Origin: a virus
DNA length: 34,057 nucleotides
Reading direction: 5' to 3' (one strand)
IMG/VR virus record: IMGVR_UViG_3300017991_000265
Span: 1 to 34,057 of that record
The notes beneath the pieces were generated by a model that was not told the origin of the DNA, searched no databases, and was given only the letters and a program-made list of their open reading frames with translations. How positions within the stretch are numbered: position 1 is the first letter of the stretch; each line of letters begins with the position of its first letter. Shown in pieces: positions 1-6,787 of this stretch. The position numbers and the translations under genes are program-made.

Positions 1-1
1 C

Positions 2-715
2 ACGCCCCCGGCCGCCCCGGCCGCCCCGGCCGCCCCGGCCGCCCCGGCCGCCCCGGCCGCCCCGGCCGCCCCGGCCGCCCCGGCCGCCCCGGCCGCCCCG
101 GCCGCCCCGGCCGCCCCGGCCGCGGCTTTCGCCGGGACGAAAGTCGTGGACGCTCTCAAAGCGATCAAGGCGGAGACGGACGTGGACAAGCTCCGCTCGT
201 GGAGCGCTGGCGAGTCCCGGAGCACGATCACCAAAGCGATCGACAAACAGATCGCGGAGCTTGTCACTCCCTCCGCCCCGTCCCCGGAGCCCCCCGCCGC
301 GCCCCCCAGCGCCCCCCAGAACGCGCCGGAGCCAGCCCCGGTCCAAGCGGAGCCCCCCACGCCCCCGGCCGCGCCAGCGCCCCCCACGGCTCCGGCGATC
401 GAGGGGCGCGGAGGCTTTACGCTCTTCGTGAATTGCTCCCCGATCAAGCTACCGGACGGAGCCCCCCGTCCGGAGCACGCCTCGATCCGGATCGCCCACG
501 TCATGGCGGAATTCCAGAAGAGCCACTGCGTCAACCACTATCGCGTGATCGATTACGGTAAGGGCTCCGGGATCTTCGCCGCTGGCGTAGCTCGGGACCT
601 CTTGGAGCGTCCCCCCACGACGGACGTCGTGATCGATACCCACACGCGCGAAGCACAAGACGCGCTCCACGCTTTCGAGGCGGCCGCCTCACGGGTGATC
701 CATGGCCACTCCTAG
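2..715 (+). CDS. Partial protein with (PAA)13 linker, short helical module and unknown C-terminal domain
   Basis: The frame is open from the left edge, so the start lies outside the window; the GTG at 146 is an internal codon in this reading. Visible residues: 3-41 are 13 Pro-Ala-Ala triplets, about 49-87 form a small module (DALKAIKAETDVDKL...) that closely matches the C-terminus of the head-region protein at 27470-28003, about 90-133 are Pro/Ala-rich linker, and 134-237 form a compact domain beginning GGFTLFVNCSPIKLPDG. I do not recognise that last domain. The layout is beads on flexible strings. Its stop overlaps the start of the next gene, which places it in the replication operon. The module resembles the helix-extension-helix type found at ends of phage proteins, but that name is inference. 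Confidence 0.75.
   Translation, partial: TPPAAPAAPAAPAAPAAPAAPAAPAAPAAPAAPAAPAAPAAAFAGTKVVDALKAIKAETDVDKLRSWSAGESRSTITKAIDKQIAELVTPSAPSPEPPAAPPSAPQNAPEPAPVQAEPPTPPAAPAPPTAPAIEGRGGFTLFVNCSPIKLPDGAPRPEHASIRIAHVMAEFQKSHCVNHYRVIDYGKGSGIFAAGVARDLLERPPTTDVVIDTHTREAQDALHAFEAAASRVIHGHS
6..122 (+). repeat. 13 tandem copies of a 9-bp all-GC unit (Pro-Ala-Ala codons)
   Basis: The unit CCCCGGCCG repeats 13 times without a mismatch and consists only of G and C. Nine is a multiple of three, so the array stays in frame with the gene that covers it and encodes 13 Pro-Ala-Ala triplets. Each junction contains the palindrome CGGCCG. Such arrays slip easily during replication and collapse in assemblies, so the copy number may not be exact, and the nearness to the window edge may reflect this. 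Confidence 0.95.
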
Positions 716-1061
716 GAGCTTCCCCGCCGCTCCCGCCGTTAAGCGCGTGCTTGCGGAGGAAGACGGCTCGATCGAAGTCGGCTTGATCCTGGATCTCGGT
801 TTCCGGATCTACCGGGAGACGGTCGTGGTGCTCTCCGGCGTGGTCCACGTGGCTCCCGATCTATGCGAGAGCTTCGCCACGGAATGGATCAAGCACGCCG
901 CGCCGGATCTTCTCAGCGTCCACGTGGAGACGCTCACGGATGACGGTCAAGCCATCGGGCAGATCCGGCGGATCGGTTTCGCCACGGACGGGACGCGGAT
1001 GGGCTTCGAAGACTTGTGCCAAACGCTCGTGGATCAAGGGATCGCGGAGTGGACCTCTTAG
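702..1061 (+). CDS. Degenerate SNase-like (thermonuclease-fold) protein, probably inactive
   Basis: A 119-residue protein whose ATG lies inside the end of the preceding gene (14-base overlap). The pattern DGSIEVGLILDLGFRIYRE followed by VVVLSGV recalls the strand order of phage staphylococcal-nuclease-like proteins, where a DGDT motif precedes a LGF turn and an RLxGID motif. The final part, with GQIRRIGFATDG and a last helix DLCQTLVDQGIAEW, also matches the usual ending of that fold. The second Asp of DGD is Ser here, and the Arg of RLxG and the following Pro-Glu are absent, so catalysis is unlikely. An SNase-like fold is inference from pattern alone. Its position just before the helicase suggests a replication or binding role. 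Confidence 0.5.
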   Translation: MATPRSFPAAPAVKRVLAEEDGSIEVGLILDLGFRIYRETVVVLSGVVHVAPDLCESFATEWIKHAAPDLLSVHVETLTDDGQAIGQIRRIGFATDGTRMGFEDLCQTLVDQGIAEWTS

Positions 1062-2764
1062 GGCATAGCGCTTTGGCCGTGCCAGTTTCGGGGGAGTTGA
1101 CGCGGATCGCGCGGCTCCCCCGGCGCCTGTGGTCGCCAAGCAACCTAGAAGCGCTCGCCCGTGAGCTTGGCGCATTGCTCCGCACGCCGGACGGAACGAT
1201 GGCGCTCCGGCCGATCCAAGCCCAAGCGCTTTTCGAGCTTGGCACCACGGGCGGACTTTTTGGTGTGCTCCGCGTGGGGGCGGGCAAGACTCTGATCAGC
1301 TTGCTCGCCCCCGTGGTGAGCTTTGCACAACGTCCCGTCTTGCTGATCCCGGCGAAGCTTTGCGGGAAAACGTCCCGGGACTGGGCGGAGCTTGCGCGTC
1401 ACTGGCTGATTCCTCCGCCCCACGTGATCTCGTATGAGTGGCTTGGACGGGTGCAAGCGGCGGAAGCCTTGGACGAGATCGCCCCCGATCTGATCGTGGC
1501 GGACGAGGCGCACAAGCTCAAGAATCCCAAAGCGGCCGTGACGCGCCGTGTCCGGCGCTACATGAGGGAGCACCCGGAAACGCGCTTCGTGGCCATGAGC
1601 GGAACGATCACGAAGCGATCGCTTTTCGACTATGCCCACCTAGCGCTCTGGAGTCTCAAAGCGCAACGCTCCCCCGTTCCCGTCCGCTTCGGGGACGTGG
1701 AGACGTGGGCGGACGCCTTGGACGAGCGCAAGGGACAAACGCGCCGCGCCGATCCGGGAGCGCTTGCCGTGCTTTGCAACGAAGAAGAGCGTGCGGCTTG
1801 GAACGTCGATCGCCGGAGCGCCGCGCGGCGTGCCTATCGGCGGAGGCTCGTGGAGACGCCCGGCGTGGTGGCAACCCAAGAGACGCCGATCGACGCCTCG
1901 ATCGTGATCTCGGAAGTGGAGCCCCCCGCGAGCCCCGAAGTGGACGAGGCTTTCGAGACGCTCCGCCGGACGTGGACCACGCCGGACGGGTGGCCGATCG
2001 CGGACGGGATCACGCTCGCTCGTCACGCCAGAGAGATCGCGCTCGGGTTCTATTACGTTTGGGATCCCCGCCCCCCGCGGGCATGGTTGGAAGCCCGCGC
2101 CGTTTGGTGCGCCTTCGTGCGTGAGAAGCTCTCTCGCTCGCGGACGCTGGACTCCGAGCTCCAAGTCCGCCAAGCGTTCCCGGACGCGCCAGAGCTTGCT
2201 GAGTGGCTCGCGATCCGTGATACCTTCGAACCTCACACGGTGGCGGAGTGGCTCGACGGATCGATCGCTCAATTCTGCGCGGACTGGGCTTTCGAGCACG
2301 GCGGGATTGTGTGGACCTCGCATCGTTGTTTCGGGGAGGTTCTCCACTCGCTTGGCGTCCCCTACTATGGGCGCGGGGGCAAGACATACCACGGGGACGT
2401 GATCGAGGATCATCCCACCGATCGCCCCATGGCCGCGTCCGTCCAGAGCAATGCCGAGGGGCGGAATCTCCAAGCGTGGTCCAGCAACTTGATCACGTGC
2501 CCCATGCCCGATGGGGGCGGATGGGAGCAACTCTTGGGGCGCACACACCGCGACGGACAAGAGGCGGACGAAGTGACGGTGGACGTGATCGTCTCTTGCG
2601 CGGAGCACGTGGGCGCGTTCTGGCAAGCCGTGGCGGATGCTCGATACGTCCAAGACTCCACGGGCTCGCCTCAAAAGCTCTTGCTCGCGGACGTGAATGT
2701 CCCGCGAGCCGGGGACGTCGTGCTCCGTGATGGGGCACGATGGGACAAGAATCTAGAACCATGA
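1049..2764 (+). CDS. SNF2-like superfamily 2 DNA helicase/translocase
   Basis: About 571 residues. Visible SF2 motifs in order: Walker A with VGAGKT at residues 76-81, DEAH box at 152-155 in the context LIVADEAHKLKN, motif III MSGT near 183-186, and the C-terminal motif QLLGRTHRDGQ with its arginine finger near residue 498. This order is that of SNF2/RapA-type ATPases common in phage replication modules beside a family A polymerase. I chose GTG at 1049 because AAGGG sits 8 bases upstream and the codon overlaps the end of the previous gene; the frame is open further upstream to a GTG at 1016, and GTG at 1079 is also possible. It is expected to use ATP to open or remodel DNA at the fork or during recombination. 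Confidence 0.88.
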   Translation: MDLLGHSALAVPVSGELTRIARLPRRLWSPSNLEALARELGALLRTPDGTMALRPIQAQALFELGTTGGLFGVLRVGAGKTLISLLAPVVSFAQRPVLLIPAKLCGKTSRDWAELARHWLIPPPHVISYEWLGRVQAAEALDEIAPDLIVADEAHKLKNPKAAVTRRVRRYMREHPETRFVAMSGTITKRSLFDYAHLALWSLKAQRSPVPVRFGDVETWADALDERKGQTRRADPGALAVLCNEEERAAWNVDRRSAARRAYRRRLVETPGVVATQETPIDASIVISEVEPPASPEVDEAFETLRRTWTTPDGWPIADGITLARHAREIALGFYYVWDPRPPRAWLEARAVWCAFVREKLSRSRTLDSELQVRQAFPDAPELAEWLAIRDTFEPHTVAEWLDGSIAQFCADWAFEHGGIVWTSHRCFGEVLHSLGVPYYGRGGKTYHGDVIEDHPTDRPMAASVQSNAEGRNLQAWSSNLITCPMPDGGGWEQLLGRTHRDGQEADEVTVDVIVSCAEHVGAFWQAVADARYVQDSTGSPQKLLLADVNVPRAGDVVLRDGARWDKNLEP

Positions 2765-2777
2765 AAGAAGAAGCAAG

Positions 2778-3251
2778 ATGGGACTTTTTGAAGGCATAGA
2801 GGACGCTGAGATCTTCGAACGAGGGAAGTTTCTCCCCGCCGGTTTCGTGGGTGTGCTCGAGGTAAAGCGCACGCTCGCGAAGGACTCGATCAAGTCCGGA
2901 ATGGGCTTCATTGTCGAATTCGAAGTGATCGCCTCCAACCGGGAAGACGTCCCGGTGGGCTCCAAAGCCACGTGGTGGCAAGGCATGAAGGATCGGACCG
3001 TGGCTTTCCCGGCGATCAAAGAATTCGTGGCCGTGCTCTCCGGTTTCGAACGGCACCAAAAGGACGAGATCAACGCGGAGGTTTCGCCCGTGCTGGCTCA
3101 ACTCTTGGACCACGCCACGGAAAACCCGGACTCCAACGATCTGATCGGCCAGCGGATCCAGTGTGAGACTGCAAACAAGCGCACCCGCAACGATCGGGAC
3201 TTCACGCTCCACTTGTGGAGCCCCTACGTTCCCCCGCCCACGGGGGGCTGA
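2778..3251 (+). CDS. Likely phage single-stranded DNA-binding protein
   Basis: 157 residues, ATG preceded by a purine-rich GAAAGAAGAAGC ribosome site. It begins MGLFEGIEDAEIFERGKFL and continues with alternating strands typical of a small beta-barrel (GFVGVLEVKRT, FIVEFEVIASN). A conserved SKATWWQGMKD segment is followed by a helix, and the C-terminus is Pro/Gly-rich (PPPTGG). I know this arrangement from phage proteins located between an SNF2-like helicase and a family A polymerase; binding of single-stranded DNA by an OB-like fold is the usual guess rather than something the sequence proves. It ends 4 bases before the polymerase ATG, so the two are probably translated together. Confidence 0.6.
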   Translation: MGLFEGIEDAEIFERGKFLPAGFVGVLEVKRTLAKDSIKSGMGFIVEFEVIASNREDVPVGSKATWWQGMKDRTVAFPAIKEFVAVLSGFERHQKDEINAEVSPVLAQLLDHATENPDSNDLIGQRIQCETANKRTRNDRDFTLHLWSPYVPPPTGG

Positions 3252-3255
3252 TCGC

Positions 3256-5097
3256 ATGAGCCCCAGCCCGATCGCTTTCGACACGGAGACGGAGCTAGTC
3301 CGTCCCGGCGTGCTCGCCCCTCCCATGGTTTGCCTCACGGCGTGCGATGGGGACGAGCCCGTGATCTTCCACCATACCCAAGCGCGGGACGTGGTGGCGG
3401 AGTTGCTCGAAAGCGATCGGGTGCTCGTGGGGCATAACGTGGCCTATGACTTCGGAGTGATCGCCGCGGCTTTCCCCGATCTCATGCCCGCCATCTTCCA
3501 AGCCTACGCGGACGATCGAGTCACGGACACGATGCTCCGGGAGAAGCTCCAACACTTGGGGCTTGGGATCTATCGAGGTTTCGAGACGCGCGACGGGCGG
3601 ACGATCAAGCTAGGTTACTCCCTCGGGGAGATCGTGAAACGCCGTCTCCGGATCGAGCTTGAGAAGGACTCCGGGTGGCGTCTCCGCTATGGGGAGCTTC
3701 GGGACGTCACCCTCGACGCTTGGCCAGCGGATGCGCTCGAGTACGTCTTGACGGACGCGGCCGTTACGCTTGCGCTCTGGCGCGATCAAGAGGCGGAGCG
3801 CTCGGACTTGCTCGTGGATCAATTCCGCCAAGCCCGCGCGGCGTGGTGGTTACATCTCATGAGCGCGTGGGGGCTCACCACGGATCCGGAAGGCGTGCGC
3901 CGCTTCGCGGAGCGCACACAACAAGAATATGACGAGATCGTGGTGGGGCTCCAAGACGCCGGGCTCGTCCGGGACGACGGCACCCGGGACACAAAAGCGG
4001 CCATGGCACGAATGATCGCCGTGTGCGCTCGGGAGGGGCTCAAGCTTCCCGTGACGGGGACCGGGAAGCCCAAGCTCAACCGGGACGCTTGCGAGCGGAC
4101 GGGGGATCCCATCTTGGAGCACTACGCCAGCCTATCGAGTCTCAAGAAGAAGCTATCCACGGACGTCGTGCTCTTGGAGCGTGGGCTCATCCAAGCGCGC
4201 TTCGACTTCCTCGAAACGGGACGCACGTCGTCCAAGCCCAACGTCCAAAACCTCCCGCGAGCTCCCGGCGTCCGGGAGTGCTTCGTCCCCCGCCCCGGGC
4301 GAGTCTTCGCCGCGGCGGACTATTCCGGTTTCGAGCTTCGCGCCGTGGCTCAAGTGTGCGTGGCGAACGGGTGGCGCTCCAAGTTGGCCGAAGCTCTAAA
4401 CGCCGGTTTCGATCCCCACTTGGAGATCGCCCGGCGGATCGTCGGATGCTCTTACGCCGAAGCCCAAGCGCGGATCCACGAAGACGAGATCGACGCCGCA
4501 CGACAAGCCGGGAAGGTCGCAAACTTCGGTTTCCCGGGTGGGCTCGGGATCGTTCGCTTCGTCCACTACGCGCGGAATCAATACGGCGTGGTGATCACCG
4601 AAGAGCAAGCGGCGCAACTCAAGCGTTACTGGCTCGCGGCGTGGCCCGAATTCGAAGCCTACTTCCGGTGGGTGGGCGATCAATGCGAAGAAGCGATCCC
4701 CGTGGTCCGGCAACTGTACTCCGGACGGGTGCGCGCAAACGTGAGCTTTACGGAGGCTTGTAATTCCTACTTTCAAGGGCTCGCGGCGGACGCGGCGAAA
4801 GCGACTGGCTTCTTGATCGCCCGGGAGTGCTACGCCGATCCGTGCTCCGTGCTCTTCGGTGCTCGCCCGTGCAACTTTGTACACGACGAATTCATTGTGG
4901 AAGTGACGGACGACGGACGCGCCGCGGACGCGGCGGAGCGGCTCGCGGCTCTCATGGTGAAAGGCGCGAAACCGTGGCTTCCCGATCTAGACGTCACGGC
5001 GGAGCCCTATCTCATGCGCCGCTGGTCAAAGAAGGCGAAGCCAGTCCGAGACGAAGAGGGGAGACTCATCCCATGGGATCAGACGTCCGAAGCGTGA
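3256..5097 (+). CDS. Family A DNA polymerase with 3'-5' proofreading exonuclease
   Basis: 613 residues, ATG 4 bases after the previous stop. The N-terminal half is a DnaQ-like exonuclease: ExoI DTE at residues 9-11, ExoII GHNVAYDF with Asp65, ExoIII YVLTDAAVT with Asp167. The palm and fingers follow: motif A ADYSGFELR with Asp355, motif B RQAGKVANFGFPGG with Arg416, Lys420 and Phe424, motif C VHDE with Asp544. There is no 5'-3' exonuclease domain, as in other phage enzymes of this family. In motif B the position of the O-helix tyrosine (Tyr766 in E. coli Pol I) holds Gly428. It should copy the phage genome with the neighbouring helicase. The frame is open upstream to 3163, but that part lies inside the preceding gene. 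Confidence 0.95.
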   Translation: MSPSPIAFDTETELVRPGVLAPPMVCLTACDGDEPVIFHHTQARDVVAELLESDRVLVGHNVAYDFGVIAAAFPDLMPAIFQAYADDRVTDTMLREKLQHLGLGIYRGFETRDGRTIKLGYSLGEIVKRRLRIELEKDSGWRLRYGELRDVTLDAWPADALEYVLTDAAVTLALWRDQEAERSDLLVDQFRQARAAWWLHLMSAWGLTTDPEGVRRFAERTQQEYDEIVVGLQDAGLVRDDGTRDTKAAMARMIAVCAREGLKLPVTGTGKPKLNRDACERTGDPILEHYASLSSLKKKLSTDVVLLERGLIQARFDFLETGRTSSKPNVQNLPRAPGVRECFVPRPGRVFAAADYSGFELRAVAQVCVANGWRSKLAEALNAGFDPHLEIARRIVGCSYAEAQARIHEDEIDAARQAGKVANFGFPGGLGIVRFVHYARNQYGVVITEEQAAQLKRYWLAAWPEFEAYFRWVGDQCEEAIPVVRQLYSGRVRANVSFTEACNSYFQGLAADAAKATGFLIARECYADPCSVLFGARPCNFVHDEFIVEVTDDGRAADAAERLAALMVKGAKPWLPDLDVTAEPYLMRRWSKKAKPVRDEEGRLIPWDQTSEA

Positions 5098-5537
5098 TCG
5101 CGATCGATCCCGGCTTGTGGTCCGGGTGGGCTCTCTTCCACCGTGGCAAGCTCCACGTGGCCGGCGTGCTCTCCGAAGACGAGATCACCCGAGCCCCACC
5201 CATGCCAGAGTGGAGCCCGGCGATAGCCTTGATCGAAGTCCCCGTGATCTATCCGATAGGGAAGAGCAAGGGGGATCCCAACGATCTGATCAAGCTCGCG
5301 ATCACGGTGGGGGATCTCCGTGGCTTCTATCGCCGCCACGGACTCCGTGTGGGGTTTGTGAAGCCTCGACGGTGGAAGGGGACAGTCCCAAAAGAGATCC
5401 ACGGAGAGCGCGTCGTGGGCAAGCTCGAGGCGGACGAGCGCGCGATCCTCCCCACGCTCCCGAAGACGAAACGCCACAACATGATCGACGCGATCGGGCT
5501 TGGTCTGTGGTGGCTTGAGAAAGAAGAAAGAAGGTAG
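5073..5537 (+). CDS. RuvC-like Holliday junction resolvase
   Basis: 154 residues starting at ATG 5073, overlapping the polymerase end by 25 bases, with GAGGGGA upstream. The RNase H-like active-site pattern is visible: first strand VIAIDPGLWSGWALF with Asp12, second acidic residue in LIEVPVIYP (Glu55), and the C-terminal helix MIDAIGLGLWW with Asp139. These match the metal-binding residues of RuvC-type crossover junction nucleases; the length is close to that of the E. coli enzyme (about 170). A stretch PRRWKGTVPKEIHGE before the last helix is typical of phage members. It probably cuts branched DNA made by replication or recombination before packaging. Confidence 0.8.
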   Translation: MGSDVRSVIAIDPGLWSGWALFHRGKLHVAGVLSEDEITRAPPMPEWSPAIALIEVPVIYPIGKSKGDPNDLIKLAITVGDLRGFYRRHGLRVGFVKPRRWKGTVPKEIHGERVVGKLEADERAILPTLPKTKRHNMIDAIGLGLWWLEKEERR

Positions 5538-5540
5538 GGC

Positions 5541-6158
5541 ATGAGCAAGAAGAAAGCAGAAGGTGTGGATCTCACCGTGTACCGCAAAGCGGCGGGGGAT
5601 CTCTCGGACGAACAAGATCAAGCCGATCAGTCGATCGCCTTGCTCCAAGAGCTGATCGTGGCATCGGAGACGGACTTGGCTTTCGCTTCGGAGATCCTCT
5701 TGGACGTCAAGGCGAAACACTCGGAGCTAGAGTCCCGCCGAAAGAGCGTGGTCCAGCCCTTGAACGGCGTGGTGCGGGAGATCAACTCGTGGTTCAAACC
5801 CGTCCGCGATCGCCTCGAAACGGCGGAGCGGATCCTCAAGGCGAAGCTTGCCGGGTATATCGAAGCTCGCGAAGAAGCGAACCGCGAAGCGCTGGCCACC
5901 GCGTCCACGGCGGAGACGGGGGCGGAGGCGGCCGCGGCTCTCGCCACGATCGAAGACGTGGCCACGGCTCCCGGGACGAGCACCCGGAAGGTATGGCGCT
6001 TCCGCGTGGTGGACGCCCAAGCGCTCCCCCGTGAGTGGCTCGTCCCCAACGTGGAAGCGATCGCGGGATACGCCAAAGCCGCCAAGGGGGAGCCCCACCC
6101 GATCGCCGGAGTGGAATTCTTCCAAGAGACGATCGTGGTGGCTTCGCGGGGAGCGTAG
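5541..6158 (+). CDS. Coiled-coil replication/recombination-associated phage protein
   Basis: 205 residues, ATG 3 bases after the resolvase stop, with GAAGG upstream. Residues about 20-120 are charged and helical with heptad-like spacing (SELESRRKSVVQPL, RDRLETAERILKAKL), which suggests a long coiled coil. An Ala/Thr-rich hinge follows near 122-145. The C-terminal 60 residues form a small beta domain: RKVWRFRVVDAQALPREWLVPN, then GVEFFQETIVVASRGA. I know this C-terminal signature (a W-F-V-D strand, then PR-x-[YW]L-x-[PV], then an IPGV-like end) from phage proteins near recombination genes, without a firm function. It is the last gene of the + strand cluster, and its stop touches the stop of the opposing operon. 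Confidence 0.7.
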   Translation: MSKKKAEGVDLTVYRKAAGDLSDEQDQADQSIALLQELIVASETDLAFASEILLDVKAKHSELESRRKSVVQPLNGVVREINSWFKPVRDRLETAERILKAKLAGYIEAREEANREALATASTAETGAEAAAALATIEDVATAPGTSTRKVWRFRVVDAQALPREWLVPNVEAIAGYAKAAKGEPHPIAGVEFFQETIVVASRGA

Positions 6159-6500
6159 CTAGCTCGGCGGATAGAACGGGGAAGGGATCGCTTCGAACCG
6201 GGATCGGGCAACGGCCGTGACGCCCCCCGGACCGGAGCTTCCCTCCCATCGTGCAATATAGGGTTTGATCGCTTTGTCCCCGTCCAAGGGGATCGTGTAG
6301 TCGTATTCCCATCTCCCCGTCGAAGGGTTGGAGAGCGAAGCGTGGAGCACGTCCACGATCGTCTCTCCGTCCCCTTCCAAGATCCGCAAGAGCGCGACGT
6401 CCGGATTCGCCGCGTTTCCGTCTTCGTCCGCGAAGTCCACGTACAACGTGACTTGCTGCCCCATGTGATACTCCGGGATCGGATCGTCGGCTTGGCTCAT
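6159..6500 (-). CDS. Small beta-sandwich structural protein at the end of the late operon
   Basis: 113 residues; its ATG overlaps the stop of the gene before it (ATGA). The order of strands MGQQVTLYVDFADEDG, VALLRILEGDGE and GRWEYDYTIPL with an Asp-Gly turn looks like a single Ig-like or BppU-like domain, as found in phage tail fibre accessory proteins. A similar 'YRYDWTAP' strand occurs in the N-terminal part of the repeat fibre two genes upstream, so the two may share a domain. Last gene of the operon. Role as a tail tip or fibre accessory is inference from position. Confidence 0.6.
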   Translation of the reverse strand: MSQADDPIPEYHMGQQVTLYVDFADEDGNAANPDVALLRILEGDGETIVDVLHASLSNPSTGRWEYDYTIPLDGDKAIKPYIARWEGSSGPGGVTAVARSRFEAIPSPFYPPS

Positions 6501-6787
6501 CTTTTACACTCCGGTTTACGGATCCCCGCCGTGGCGGAGCTTGTCTCGTGCTGGCCGCTCGTGGCGCTAGACGTGGCGATGCTGGCGCTCCGCGCCGTGC
6601 TCCGCGCCCTTCCCCCCGCCACGGCGGAGCTTGTCACCAGTGTGCTCGAGAGCGCCGTGCTCGTCCGCTGAGAGCCGGGACAAGCGCGTCCCGTCACGCC
6701 TCCCGTGATCGCCACGATCCCGTCGTGGGCAATGAACGCGACGGGAAAGAAGATCCCGTCATGAGCCACGGCGTGGACGTTGATCAT
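6497..6787 (-). CDS. Ser/Thr/Ala-rich small protein of the adsorption island
   Basis: 96 residues, coupled at both ends by ATGA overlaps with its neighbours, which supports it as a real gene despite low complexity. Residues 1-36 are hydrophobic and Gly/His-containing (HDGIFFPVAFIAHDGIVAI, with HDGI repeated). Residues 38-89 hold 23 Ser or Thr in 52 positions with repeats of the type TSSA and SAVAGG. No known domain is visible. A Ser/Thr-rich tract in the same operon as a glycosyltransferase could be a glycan acceptor, but this is speculation. It could equally be an extended, flexible structural peptide. Confidence 0.6.
   Translation of the reverse strand: MINVHAVAHDGIFFPVAFIAHDGIVAITGGVTGRACPGSQRTSTALSSTLVTSSAVAGGRARSTARSASIATSSATSGQHETSSATAGIRKPECKR

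Noticed and set aside
6-122. CRISPR-like or origin-like iteron array
   Set aside because: The 9-bp units are contiguous, without spacers, and in frame as Pro-Ala-Ala codons.
1640-2674. 344-codon - strand frame opposite the helicase
   Set aside because: Helicase motifs lie on the + strand; the - strand frame has no known pattern.
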